Part shown: one piece after another, positions 18,209 to 30,149 of the stretch | How positions within the stretch are numbered: the stretch's first letter is position 1 | Layout: each line of letters opens with the position of its first letter | DNA from: Larimichthys crocea | Taxonomy: Eukaryota; Chordata; Actinopteri; Sciaenidae | Length of the DNA: 64,000 bases | Direction: 5' to 3' | Assembly: GCF_000972845.2 (NCBI RefSeq) | Contig: NC_040022.1 | Location: 14,176,919-14,240,918 of the forward strand | The notes under the pieces: model-generated | What the model saw: only the letters and a program-made list of their open reading frames with translations | The model's database searches: none | What the model was told of the DNA's origin: nothing | Translations under genes and position numbers: made by a program

Positions 18209-18287
18209 GTGAAGTGATGTTTATGAAGGTCTGCGCTGAAGGCAGGAAGACTGCTAGCACAGACTGGATGCCCCCATCACCCTTCAC
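18209..18287 (+). promoter_or_regulatory. SECIS element of selenot, form 2
   Basis: Helix 1 is formed by GTGAAGTGATG (18,209-18,219) and CATCACCCTTCAC (18,275-18,287). The non-Watson-Crick core is ATGA (18,223-18,226) opposite GGAT (18,266-18,269), fitting the SECIS consensus. Helix 2 has about 11 pairs with one bulge and one mismatch. The apical AA (18,239-18,240) is followed by a small extra stem, GCAG with CTGC, making it a form 2 SECIS. It recruits SBP2 and so allows UGA to be read as selenocysteine. Confidence 0.88.
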
Positions 18288-18676
18288 CATGCCCTTTTAG
18301 AGACGTCCCGCCCCCAACGCCAGAGTGGGATCCATGGCAACAGTGCCGGCAATTCTGTCATTTTCTTGTTCTCATACTACTGCAGATTTCATCCAGTTGA
18401 CATCAGTGGTCCCATAAAGAGAGATTTAACATTGATTACTTAAAGTCTTTAACTTGTTGCATACAATTGGTCTGTGTGAGTAAATAATCGTGTCATTTGT
18501 ACCACTGAGCCATATGTAGAATTTTAAGTTTATTATTCTAAAAGTAGCTTAGCTGTGTAGAAAATGCATCACTTAAAATCTGTCATCACGGTTGTGAAAA
18601 TAACATTGGGAAATTGTGTCTTGGTATGATTTCTGAATAATTTTTATATTTACATAACTTGGAAGCTAAGAAGATG

Positions 18677-18682
18677 AATAAA
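18677..18682 (+). terminator. selenot polyadenylation signal
   Basis: AATAAA about 390 bases downstream of the SECIS is the first clear signal after it. Confidence 0.6.
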
Positions 18683-18699
18683 ACTATTGTAACTATTTA

Positions 18700-19550
18700 A
18701 CTGTGACGCTTTGGTGTGGTGTTAAGGTTTACTGATTGATGTAGTGGAATAGTTTCATGAATGATGTCTGAAGTGAATTAAATTAGGGTTAAGACATTTT
18801 CTATCAGAAAGATTGAGGATTTAGGTGGATGATGTGACTGCCGTCAAGGTTTTCAGTTCAGTAAAACATTAGGCAATCTGAATGTTGGAGATATTTTTTG
18901 TTGTTTCGTCACATAAAGCAGATATCCGCATCTTTGAACCATCTGCTCAGCCTAATGTGATTAGGATGAGTTTATCTACGCTGATTCAATTAGAAGAGAC
19001 AAATCAGATTAAGCAAGAGTACAATGCAAGATTGAAACAGGTGAAGTTACAGTGCCATACACACTTGTTGAATTTTAGATATACCTGAATAAGGTCACAT
19101 CCCTTTTATTCTACTAGTAAATGCAGAAAACCTGCGAGATAATGTCTGTTACTGATAGAGCTATTCCATGGGGGTGTAATAAGGAAACCTAGCTTCACTA
19201 TGGAGTCTGATGAAGGACTTTAATTTTCACAAATCTTTTGCTGTTACTTTTTTTTGATTTTATAATTTCTCAGATCCCAGCGGCATGATCTCAAATATTA
19301 TTTAGGATTGAAAAACAATGCCTCCTAAGTTGGAAGTCTGAGCATTGTGATGACCATATAGCACATTGGTACACAAGTATCCAGTTAAATGAAATGATTT
19401 AGTCTGTCAGAATCCCTTTAGTTATTAAAAGTATCATACCGCAGTAAAATAAAAAGCTTTGAAAAATAAGTCAAAATTTAAAATCCTGCTGCGTGGAGTT
19501 TTATACTCCATGGTAGAGCTGCTGTCGCCGTGTTACAGTGTGTTTTATTA
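18700..19550. other. Intergenic, nothing recognised
   Basis: AT-rich sequence lies between the 3' ends of selenot (plus) and erich6 (minus). The two genes converge here. No exon or repeat could be supported. Confidence 0.5.
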
Positions 19551-19558
19551 CTGGTACA

Positions 19559-22549
19559 TCAAAGACACTCTTGAAGACATCTATGGATAAAGGCTTGTTC
19601 ACTTTCACTCATCACACCAGCACTGACATCCAGAAGCCTTTGGGCAACAACGTGGAGGTGAGAGGCTTGTGTGGACTTTGGCAGCAGGGGATGTGACGGC
19701 AGCCTCAGGTACTGGTGAAGATGCTGAAAGGCCAGTTGGATCCTAATCTTGGCTGCCAGCAATAACAGCTCCTCTTTCAAAACTGATGGCCCTGAAGCAG
19801 CCCCATCTGTTGGGCATTCATCCTGGGGAGAAAAAGTTTTCACAACTTACTGAAGATGCTAACAAACAATACTGTGAAGTGAATTTAACTGAAAAGCTAC
19901 TGTAAGGAGAACAGAAGTTCAAGATACACATTCCAAATTAAAACTACAAATGTCTGCAGAAAAACTGAAAGCTTTGCACACAGCATGTACTGCAGAGCTG
20001 GACATGTTGGTGACTAAAAGATGAGCATGTATTCAGATAAAAATAGAAAACAATGCTTCACCTGAACACAGCAGGTGCCCACACTGAACTTTGCTTGTTG
20101 GCCTCTTGCCAGGAAGGAGACGAACACTTTTTCTCTCCCTAGGACTCGAACCCCGATGGCTTTGTTAAGTGACAGGAAGACTGGGTGCAGCGGGGTGGGA
20201 GTAAGGCTCGGGCTACTCCAGCTCCACCGACGAACCCTGGCACCCTCCTCATCCAAACACTGACCGCCTGATCTGTTTAAGGCCAGCCTGCAACACAAAC
20301 ACACACATGCATATGTCAGGTATCAACGGTTATTGCCAGTTTTGTTTTGCACATGCCTCATTCATCAATCATTTTGTCCTAAAATTATACATTATTAATT
20401 ATTCTAGTTTTTATAAACTAAATCTAAACATTTCATAAAATATAAACATTGCTTTGTACCATATGTTCCCATTGCTGTGATAACAAGTCGCCCTGCCGTC
20501 AGACTGGAACATGGCTCTAAATGGTTGACAGGGGGCATCACCATCATCATACACGACGCAGACCCTTCCATTTTCTTCAGTGACCACCACAACGAGAGCC
20601 AAAAGGCCTGAGGGATAACTGTTACCATGACGATAAGGATGGGAACACATAGAGTGTGGAGTACATGCTATATTGAAAATACAATCTATTCACATTGCTC
20701 TTTTTGTTATTAGATTTGTGCTATCTCTCTCGGTCAAAACCCTCTGAAAATCTAATTACACGATAAAGATCTACAGACATCACACTGTGACTGGATACAA
20801 AACCTGAGCAGAACCGTCAGGGAACACAGTCAGAAATTTCACGCCATTGGAATAATACTTCTGTCGAAATCCTTCCCCATCCTGTAAATATAAAAGATTA
20901 AATGTCAAAAAGGTGATCTGGCCTTTTTTGTTTGCATGTCTGTTAAGTGGCACTCTGCTGAGTTTCCACTTTAAGGTCATTATGAGTACTACTCGACCAT
21001 GTGTCATGTGTATTTTGGGCCTATATGTATATAGAGAGTGACCACATAGGGGCAGTATATTAACGTGCAAGGATTGCTATACACAGACAAAGCAATAATG
21101 ATCATTTGCAGTGCTATGTGGGTCATGACAGAAAACATGGTAGTAATTGGTAGGTACCTGATGATGACACATGCCAAACTGAAGTGGCTTGTGGTCACAA
21201 GAAGGAACCAACACCTGCTCCTCTTCCTCTTTTTTTTTCAAGTGCGTCTCAGTTGTGCTCAAGCATCCGTTTACTGGAGCACAGGAGAGCCGGAAGATGA
21301 ACGGCTTTGAGGCTGGGACAACTAAACAACACAGAACAAAGTTTATCATTCTCACAAAGCTACTTAACACAGTATGCTCAGTTCATTACTTCTTATCATG
21401 ACTGGATGAACAGATTAAGAGCACTCACAGGTTTCTGCTACAGGTAGTTGGAATGAGTCATCCTCATAGATTCTCACTTCTGATTGTTCTCTAACAAAGG
21501 ATACAGATGACATTGCTTTTGACTTTAGTACTGTAAAATGCTGTTATATTTTATTAAGACTACCATCTTATTAATCTTAGTGTTTTTCTTGCATAATGCA
21601 ATTTTATACCCGAGTCCACTTGGTAAGTCCAACATAAACTTGTTGTGATCCTCCGTCTCCCGGCCTTGAAAGAGAAGCTCCTCCATCTCAGTGGCTGGCT
21701 TGTCTCCCACTGATGTTGGAGTACCAGTCCTCAGGTCACATCTACCCCCAGCCAAACATCTCTGCTTCATCAGCATCTTAAACAGCTGCCGCCGCTGGTT
21801 GCAGCAGAAGCGCGGGACTGTCTAAGATGAACACAAAAGAGGAGGCCTGTTATATTGTATGGTATATTTTGGGGGGTTGTTGTAGTACATTCACTCTGTT
21901 CCTCACCTCAGACCGCTGTACCCATGCTAGATCCAGTGAGGGTTCGGCCTTTTCTCCACAGTACTCACATTTCACAGCGTGATTTGTCAGATTCTGGGAC
22001 TGGACAACAGAGTGTTAAACTTAACCAATCAGTAAGCCATGTTACTGTAGATGGGATTTTAAAACAGGTCTTGGTACCTCTGGAAGAATGGTTGTTAAGT
22101 TTATCCTGTGGTTGTCAGACTCCCTATTGTACCTCAGAACTCCTGCTGCTCTGATACAATAGGTGGCTGGATCACTGATAAACTGTGTACAGCCATCTGA
22201 TATCCTCTTACAGAATCCAGAGAAAAATACACATTGAATGAAGAAAACAGGCAGTTAACAAAAGAATATTGTTATTGAGATATATATTCATTAAAAATAA
22301 AAAATAAAATAAAATGTCTTGTCTTACATGGTCAGATAGTGGCTCACTGAGATCATGGTCTAATGTACCAGCAGCAGCGGCATCTAATGGTACAGTGAAA
22401 GTTACTGTGGTATCGCTGATTTAATTTCCACTAAGAGAAGTAAACTATTGCCTGAATATGATAGGGAAATCTTTCCTTATGTTGTAAACTTATTTTTATT
22501 TCTTTTCAATTGCGCTTGGAGCAGACTTACAGGAAAAGCTGGACCTCAT
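19559..22549 (-). CDS. erich6: ERICH6-like protein with FAM194 domain
   Basis: The function of ERICH6 (FAM194A) is not established. On the minus strand I read ten exons in transcript order: 22549-22531, 22404-22328, 21993-21907, 21821-21610, 21490-21429, 21312-21158, 20881-20799, 20618-20460, 20287-20062, 19822-19559. All phases agree and the total is 447 residues. A short zinc-ribbon-like piece (CEYCGE, then FCC) is followed by 'VRIYEDDSFQLP' and the FAM194 domain with the 'VFYPSG' and 'YHSNGNIW' motifs. Internally it has only one short lysine/glutamate run (KKKEEEEQ) in place of the long glutamate-rich N-terminus of the human protein. The start exon, 19 coding bases with a good GTAAGT donor, is the least certain part. 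A different upstream start could lengthen the protein. Its position next to selenot matches human 3q25. Confidence 0.82.
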
Positions 22550-22559
22550 CTTGTCTTCA

Positions 22560-23940
22560 CAGACGTGACTGGAGTAAGGTCCTTTGTACCAGGACAGAAT
22601 AACAGCGTTTACTGCTTGTGTAAGGTTTCTGAACAGACATGTACAGTATATAGATAGACAGAGAGTATATAGACAAGCATTTAGATGAAAAACATCTAAA
22701 ACTCTTCACACACTTATACATCTAAGCAGCATAATCACCCTTTTTACAAATGAAAGAAGAACAGATTGACAGAAAAACACAAATACAAGATAAGGCAGTA
22801 CGCATGTCAAATCTAACTGCTCAAGAGTCCCAAAATATGGGCTTTAGATTGTAATTTGAGTGGAGAAAAACAATAAAATAAGTATACACAAGGAAACGCT
22901 CTCACCTCAGTGTGTCTGTGTTTCGGTAACCTTGGAGATGAAATAGCAGTCTACAGGAATGTCTACATGTAATAGCACCTAATTATGGCTGCAGGCTGAC
23001 TGTTTTTTAAAACCCACAAATATTTATGCAATACAACTGTAACAGGCTACTACTGTGGGCTAATACTGGATAATACAATGCACACTCACACAAGTTGGTC
23101 TGCAGGAGAGAGGAAAATGGGATCCTGAAATCTAATGTAAAGTTTAATATACATATTTGTGTCTGGTTAAAAAAATACATCATTTAAAATCTTGTTAGAC
23201 TTGATCTGGATTTATTTTTGAGTATCAGATTCTTCTAATTTGTGAATTTAGAAATCCAGTGCTATTTAATTGTTTGACTGTTTTTTTATTGCAAAAGATC
23301 TAATAGAGAAACTCTGTTCCAGTTTCACAGTGGATATTGAGATCTGGAGACAAAAAAAAAAAAAGACAAAACAATCTCACCACTAGGTCCATTTATGAGC
23401 AGTTCCTACACTTCTTTATCTGCATCATAGGTCAAGAATGAGCTTCACCAAGTAATCATTATGTGAAGCTTTGAAAGTTTATATAGTGTACATTGAAATT
23501 CTTTTAGAAGATTGTGTTAAATAATGTGCTTTCCACTTTGTCATGCAGCGACAACATGTTTTAGCACCATTTCTCCAGAAGATGGAGAAGTTGTGCCTTT
23601 TTTTTATTCCTCAAACTACTATCTGGATCAGATTAAGCCTCTCTGATAGGCCACTTGTAATATTTTTTTATTTATTTATTTATTTTATTTATTTATTTTT
23701 GAACCAGATAGTCAGGAAAGAAGTTCGTTAACTGAACAGTCAGATGACCAGAGTCTGGTTCTGCACTAAACAAAAACAAAAATCTTGTAATAACGTGCCA
23801 AGTCTCCCTTGGCCCGATGGCTTAACGTCACCCAGGTGCAGCGCCGGTCCTGGCCACATTTGCGCCTGGGCGAACACCCCCCCCCCAGGTGAAACTGATA
23901 TCGGATGATTGGAGCATAAATAATTAACCTACTTTTTGCA
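22560..23940. other. Intergenic region between divergent genes
   Basis: This is the upstream side of both erich6 (minus) and the first ZP-N-like gene (plus). It holds A/T simple repeats (for example TTTA units at 23,667-23,700) and a C-run at 23,877-23,886. No further exon could be assigned. Confidence 0.45.
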
Positions 23941-23946
23941 GCTTGT

Positions 23947-24003
23947 GATTGGCTGTTGTGGCACCTGCTGCAAGTGCTGACAGAAAGCGTCACGACTTAA
24001 ATA
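23947..24003 (+). promoter_or_regulatory. Probable promoter of ZP-N-like gene A
   Basis: An inverted CCAAT box (ATTGG near 23,948), an E-box CACCTG (23,962-23,967) and a TATA-like TTAAATA (23,997-24,003) lie in order. This places transcription start near 24,030. E-boxes of this type are bound by FIGLA in zona pellucida genes; the assignment here is inference. Confidence 0.45.
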
Positions 24004-24037
24004 CATGCCAGCTCTAAACATTTCCCGGAGTTACAGC

Positions 24038-25525
24038 ATGATGTCTGTAGGAAAAAGGAAAAGCATTACTATGCGTTTGGCTGCAGTTTTCTTTTTTACA
24101 TGTTATTTGGCACAAACGATAGACTGTTCTCGACTGAGGAAAACACAAAGACGAGAGGGACGAAAAGAAGCTGGCTCAGCCAAAACGCTAGGCATCCAAG
24201 AAGGGAAAATACTATTTGGTAGCTTTTTTGAGAGCGGAGCAAGCCTTGAGTCACGAGTCACAGGTGGGACCAAGAAGTCTTCAAACTCTTCTGTGGATGA
24301 TGAGGCAGCTTATCAAGCGGACTTTGCAGGTAAATTCAACTTATGTTAATGATTTGTAGGAATTCTTAATTGACTTGTTGTACCATAGTTCCTAGAATGA
24401 CCAAAGTGGGTTGTAATTGGTGCAATGTTCCCTGTCAGGCTGGTCAAAAGGAGAAACGCATGATGTGCCGGCCAGTCCCAAAGAAGCAGCATGGAAACAC
24501 ATGGGGCCTTCTCTGCGGTGTGCTGGGGACCAGATGAAGTTCAGAGCAGTGGGACCAGGAGCTTCACAGTTCGCAGTTGAACAAAGTAAAGAGAATAATT
24601 AGCTATCCCGTCAACTGTATTCCACTAATGACTGTGTAGTCTCTAAAAGACTGTCTCCCACAGGAAATGCACCTCCAATGCCTCTGTCCCAGGTCCCTTC
24701 CACCTGTGGCTACAGCATGCAGAGGAACTCCTTTGCACTTGTTATGTTGGTTCCCTATGATGGCTGCAACATGATTCAAGAGGTAAATGTTTAGTGTAAT
24801 GCAAGCTGTTGCTACTCCCAGAAAGTTGTCTGACAGCCCTGGTAATCAGATCCCTGTGGTGAATAGCAAAACAATTTGTGGAAACCAGAAACTATAATTT
24901 AATCAGAATTCAAGCAACAATGCTAAACCTTAGATGGTTTTTCTGTTCTTAAATTGTAAGATACTTTGGTTATCAATAATGCAGAATACATTAGTTGCAG
25001 TCCTAGTCTAATTTTGACTATTGTAACTTTTTTTTCCCCTCAAAGGGTGGAAGTTATGTGCTCCCAATGCGATGGCATGGAATTCCAGTCTCACTCTGGT
25101 GTCCAAAGCCTGCAGCACATACTCCTGCTGTGCCAATAAACCCTGGTTACTTCCCTCCAGTCACAGTGCCGCCAACCACCACTACCAAGATGATGACCGC
25201 TGATGGAAAACACCCTCAGCCTCAGTTTCCACAATATCCACAACACCCAATATATCTTACAGTGCCGCCAGCCACCACTACCAAGATGACGGCTGATGCA
25301 AAACACCCTCAGCCTCAGTTTCCACAATTTCCACAATATCCACAACACCCAATATATTTTCCACCTCCAGGTGTGCTCCCTCCAGTCAAAACAGGAAAGC
25401 CAGAAGCCCCTTTTCCCCCAATGGTAAAACCTTACCCTCCCATCCCATGGCAACTCCCAGCCCACCTGCCACCATTTCCTCAACCAGATACACCTGAGCC
25501 ATTGATGCCTGTCATGCTTTTCTAG
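24038..25525 (+). CDS. Secreted ZP-N-like protein A with proline-rich tail
   Basis: I do not recognise a named gene. Exons are 24038-24329, 24439-24585, 24664-24782 and 25046-25525, giving 345 residues. A signal peptide (MRLAAVFFFTCYLAQ region) is followed by a basic linker and a conserved block of about 85 residues with four cysteines at about 125, 161, 181 and 205. That block contains 'MKFRAVGPGASQ', 'QVPSTCGYS', 'VPYDGCN' and 'GGSYVLPM'. The pattern resembles a single ZP-N module of egg-coat proteins. The tail is rich in proline, glutamine and histidine and holds two repeats of a 'PPxTTTTKM-KHPQPQFPQ' unit. No ZP-C domain, furin site or membrane anchor is seen. The start was chosen downstream of the TATA-like box; an ATG at 24,005 is in frame but would lie at or before the predicted transcription start. 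Confidence 0.75.
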
Positions 25526-25539
25526 CCTCTTGCCTATCA

Positions 25540-27200
25540 TTTTCCTGTAAAATAAATGGGTTAAAAAAATATGGTTGTGTTAATGGCTTTGTGCTTTGTC
25601 TTGGTGAATTGAAATTATGTGGGAAAAGTTGTCACTCATGGCTTATGAAGTGGTATTGCGTCAGGGATCACCATTTTTATATCCAAATGTAAACACATCA
25701 GGAACATTGTCAGAACGGTTCTACATGACTTTCCAGTGCCTTAATGTCATGTGGAAAAGTTATATTTCAGTAATATCAATTTCTGGTAAGCCTGAAATAA
25801 AGGTCTCACATAAAGTAGGTTCTGAGAAGCAACTTATTTGTTAAGTCATCCCATACAACTCTGAGCCAATACAGCTGGAGTGTCCACATGATGGCACAAC
25901 AATTTCTAGTTATGTCACATTTTAAAGTCAACACATTATATTAAGAGTTGTGCTCTTGCCCATCCCATGTCAGGATTGGATGGTAATTACTCATGCATTT
26001 TATATTTACATGATGTAGCTGGTAAATGTAGGACTGATTCAAATATGGGTAGCTTATGAATTTTCCCTCAGGCTAAATGTTTTACAAGATGTGCCTCTGA
26101 AATTCAGCGAATTATATCAATTGTACTAATACCTGAACAAATAAATGTGCTTAGTTACTTTCTGCCACTGCTGGAAAATAAAACAAAGATGCACCCAGCA
26201 GTAAACAGTAAGAAATGTAACCTGAGTTTTTGTTTTTAGAGTAGTAAGCCACTAGCAGCAAGTGGCAAGACTGTCGTGTAATGTGTTGTAGTCAGATCAA
26301 AGAATGCAGTTCTACATATTACATAAAAAAACAATTAATTGCCAAATGATGAAAGGAATGAAGTGTGCTTGTGAAAAGATTCATTGACCCATAGATTTAT
26401 TTTTTTTACCAATGTCAAAAAAAGTACATAGGAAAAAGGGTGTAAATACAATTTCACTTCTTGTGCATCTGCTGCATTAAGTCAGTTTTATTTATATTGA
26501 CCATAATCACATATTTGCCATTTCTTTTACTCTCATACATTCCTCCATCAAAGAGGATAAGGTTTTTCCACTGAACTACCTGCCTACATTCTTGGTGTAT
26601 TTCCATCCAATGTTTTATATCTCTACAATCCTCTAATAAACAGATTCGTTCTAGTACTGCAACAATGGTGAGAATATCACCTTTTCTTTACCACTATTTT
26701 GTAGAATATGATAGTAATTGTTAAGGGAAAGGCTCATAATATAAAGATTGTATATGTTTTATATTGAAAACCTTCACAAAAACTGAAATGTAAATGGTGT
26801 TATCTTACCCCTATAAAATTCCATCAACAGTTATTTCAAATATGTCCAGGATATGTTAGGTCTGTATCAGCATATTTACTCAGGTTGGCTATGAAATTAA
26901 AGGGCAGCACTGAAGAAACACTACTGTTTGTCACACATTCCTGCATAACATAACATAGAAGTGAGAAAAACAGCAAAATATACAAATAAAGCCGCCAAAC
27001 TCCCTCAATCCTTTAACTGAGTACAGAGTCAGAACCAAACAACACTGGCAAATGTAAATATTCTTATAACCTCAACCAAAATAACCTACAAATCAAATAA
27101 CGTTTTGTATTTCATGCCATCTGATAAATATGCAGAGCTGACTGTATTGACTTGAGACAACTAATTGGCCACCAATGGCTCCTAATGAGCCCATATGTTG
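25540..27200. other. Intergenic, nothing recognised
   Basis: AT-rich spacer between the two ZP-N-like genes. No third copy, pseudogene exon or known repeat could be supported. Confidence 0.45.
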
Positions 27201-27215
27201 CAAGTGAAATGAACA

Positions 27216-27272
27216 CAGGTGAAAGTTGTAGCTGGTTGATTACCTGCTACCAAAGTGTCCCCAGTCTTAAAA
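27216..27272 (+). promoter_or_regulatory. Probable promoter of ZP-N-like gene B
   Basis: An E-box CAGGTG (27,216-27,221) is followed about 45 bases later by a TATA-like CTTAAAA (about 27,266-27,272). The arrangement parallels the one before gene A. This is inferred from sequence only. Confidence 0.35.
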
Positions 27273-27330
27273 GCTGCGATTCAGTTGCTCTGGTTCACAG
27301 CAGAGTGTTTTGCATCCGTGCAGCTTTAGT

Positions 27331-29355
27331 ATGGCAGGTGAAGCTGGCTGGGGATGCAGATCATGTCAAATTGTAGTAGTCATATTAGTCCTGTACACTA
27401 TACCCCAGAGTTCAACTTGTTTTAGCTTGCGAGGGCTAGGTAAAGAAATTAAACAAGACAAGGTAGTTGGTGAGGCTACGGTGATGGAAGTAAGGACAGG
27501 ACGCATTCTCTTCAATGGGAAAGAGCTCGACTCCCATTCAGGATTAGCTTCTGCCACAGGAAATGAACTGCTGTATAGAGACTTGGATCAGTCAGATGGT
27601 ACAGGTAAGATTTTCCTATATAGTTATCTAAGTTTGATGCACTGCATGCAAATAGAGCACAATACTCAAACCAAGGCATAGTCATTAACTTTATATCTGG
27701 ACTTAATACCTAAAGGGAAGTTGCAGCAGATGCCAGGGCTGGAGACCAATGAAGCAGCATGGAGGCGCTTGAATCCTTCACTACACTGTCATCAAAACAA
27801 GATGAAATTAAAAATCGCAGGACCTGGAGTTCATGACTTAAAGCTAGACATGGGTATTTTTTTTGCACAACCAAGCTTGTATCATGTCAGTTTGTTAAAG
27901 CTGTAAGTGGCTGACAGATTGGCAGAGAATAATGATGTCTTTTCTCCACCTTTTTTAGGCAATACACATCTCCTGCCTTTGTTTCAGGTGCCTGAAACTT
28001 GTAGCTACACAATGAAGCAATATGCACTAGGCCTCGTTTTAGTTGTTCCCTATGATGGCTGCAATGTGATACAAGAGGTATGCCATTAATCCTAATTAGA
28101 TTTAATCGGCTAACATGGTGGTAAATCTAATCTGTTGGAAGCTGAAAGGCATTTAAGTAAAATTGGTAACACTTACCAAAAGTTTTATACTTATTTATTA
28201 GTCTGGATAAGCTTTGTAAAGCAAGAAGCTAACTTTTAAAAATTAAATTTGTGGTATGTTATCAGATGTCCTTGTATGATCTTTCAGAATGGAAATCATG
28301 TGTTGCCAATGAGTTGGCTGGAGACTCCAGTTAAATTCATCTGTCCCACATTGCCAACTTCTACTAGAACACCTGCTTCAACTACTCCTGAGCCTGCTCA
28401 GCAGCCCTGGGATCTGCCAATTCCTCACAACTGGAGACCATCTCGTCATAAGCGTCATGTGACCCAGCCCCTGTCCATATATGACCCTCGTCATCCATAT
28501 TATCCTTATTTGTACTACTATTATTATTACTATATGTATATGACACCAGCCCCTAGCACTGCTACAACTACCACTAAGCCTGACACGACTACCAAGCCAG
28601 CTACAGTGAAGCCTGTATATCCTTATCCTTACTATCACTATCACCCCTATTACTACCACTACCATCCACATGTGCATGTCCCGGTGCAGACCACTGCCAA
28701 TCCTACTACGGAACCAACCACTACGGCTTCTGCCACAACCAGTCAAAAACCACAATACCCCTATCATCCAGGCTATTATCCTTTTCCCCACTACCATCCA
28801 ATTCCAGGGTTTCCTAACGGTTCTGATATTTACTACTACCCAACTATTCAGCATTTCCATGGAAAGCCTCCATACCCGCAAAACCCATATGTAACCACAA
28901 CTTCCACAGCTACACCAAGTAGCTCAAGTCCCACGACTGCCTCCTCTGCCACGACGGCCACGACTACCTCCTCTGCCACAACGACCTCCTCTGCCACGAC
29001 GGCCACGACTACCTCCTCTGCCATGACGGCCTCGGCGACCCCCTCTGCCTCAACGACCCCCTCTGCCTCGACGGCCTCTTGTAGTCATACGGCAAAGCCC
29101 GGGGGTGTCTATCCAGGCCCATTCCGTCCATTTGTTCCTTACAACTTGCAGCCTTTTACTCCATTTGTTTCATATAAATCCAAGATGGGGCAATTCCCAG
29201 ATGATCAGAAATACATGCCTCAAGCTGACTACAAATCTGGACTCCAGGTTCGTGCACACCCACCCCCACATTGGCAACCTGTGCCCTGGTTTCACCCCTC
29301 AATTGGCCAAGACGATCTTCAATTTGACTGGAGAAGTCTACAGCCCAATGTCTGA
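27331..29355 (+). CDS. Secreted ZP-N-like protein B with Tyr/His- and Thr-rich tail
   Basis: A tandem paralogue of the gene at 24,038. Exons are 27331-27604, 27716-27853, 27959-28077 and 28288-29355, giving 532 residues. Exon number, phases and the 119-base third exon match gene A. A signal-anchor-like hydrophobic stretch (about residues 15-32) precedes the ZP-N-like block. Its four cysteines are at about 116, 152, 172 and 196, with exactly the same spacings as gene A (36, 20, 24). A furin-type RHKR (about residues 230-233) follows. The long tail then has tyrosine/histidine-rich runs (28,495-28,665) and a degenerate threonine/serine/alanine tract (28,905-29,080) that looks heavily O-glycosylatable. 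The stop is nine bases before an apparent intron (29,365-29,440) in the 3' UTR. The function is unknown; an egg-coat or matrix role is inferred. Confidence 0.75.
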
Positions 29356-29469
29356 CTCCAGATGGTAAGCACTGCCTGCAATTCATGTTTGCATTGATTT
29401 TTAGAGTCTCTTAACCATAACTGTCTTTTCTTTCTTACAGGGACTGGTGTCCTGTCATACTTGTCATCC

Positions 29470-29475
29470 AATAAA
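29470..29475 (+). terminator. Polyadenylation signal of ZP-N-like gene B
   Basis: AATAAA follows the apparent last exon, which starts after an acceptor at about 29,440. Confidence 0.6.
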
Positions 29476-30149
29476 CTTTTACTTAGAACTTGTGTTTTTT
29501 TCGTTTTTGTACACCACGGTGCCTAAACCTTCTAGATCCCAGAACATGTCAACCTGTACATTACAAGTGACTTCTAGGTTTTATTACAGGCATGCCTTTT
29601 AAAAACAAATCAAAGCTTGCCTTTTTTGTAATCTAAAGGCTTTTTAGTTTCTAGTTCTCTGAAATGTGTATACATTTTATATAATACTCACATGCAGTAA
29701 TACAGTGCACAGCCACCCCATTCTGTCTGTTCCTATACTTCCACATGGTGCTTTCTCCTCTGGGCACCCTGTGATGATAGACCCACACACATCACTGAAA
29801 CTAAGCCACACGTGACAACAGAAAGGATGGCCTTTTTTTTTTTTCTTCTCTTCCCTTCATTTACTACAGATCTTGAATGTGGGCACATGGAATTATGGCG
29901 CATTAAGCTCAGGTATGAACTTTTCTGCAGAGAAGCAAGAAATCCTAAAGTCTGTTCTTTAATGGTAATCAGTTGCTGCCGAGCATAGGAGGCTTTTTTT
30001 TTTCCCAAGCATGTTTATTATCTGTTTATTTCAAGCATCTTAAGGATTGGTTTGCACTCTACAATGGTGAGTCCAATGCACAGCTACATATGGTTTGACT
30101 TTCAGGGGAGTGTGAGAATGTGTAATGTTCAATCATATATTGTGCGTTA

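Noticed and set aside
17673..18290. Minus-strand open frame of 205 codons
   Set aside because: Antisense to selenot exons and SECIS; lysine runs come from poly-T introns.
25091..25540. Minus-strand open frame of 149 codons rich in tryptophan
   Set aside because: Shadow of the proline-rich tail of ZP-N-like gene A.
28378..28881. Minus-strand open frame of 167 codons
   Set aside because: Shadow of the repetitive tail of ZP-N-like gene B; low complexity.
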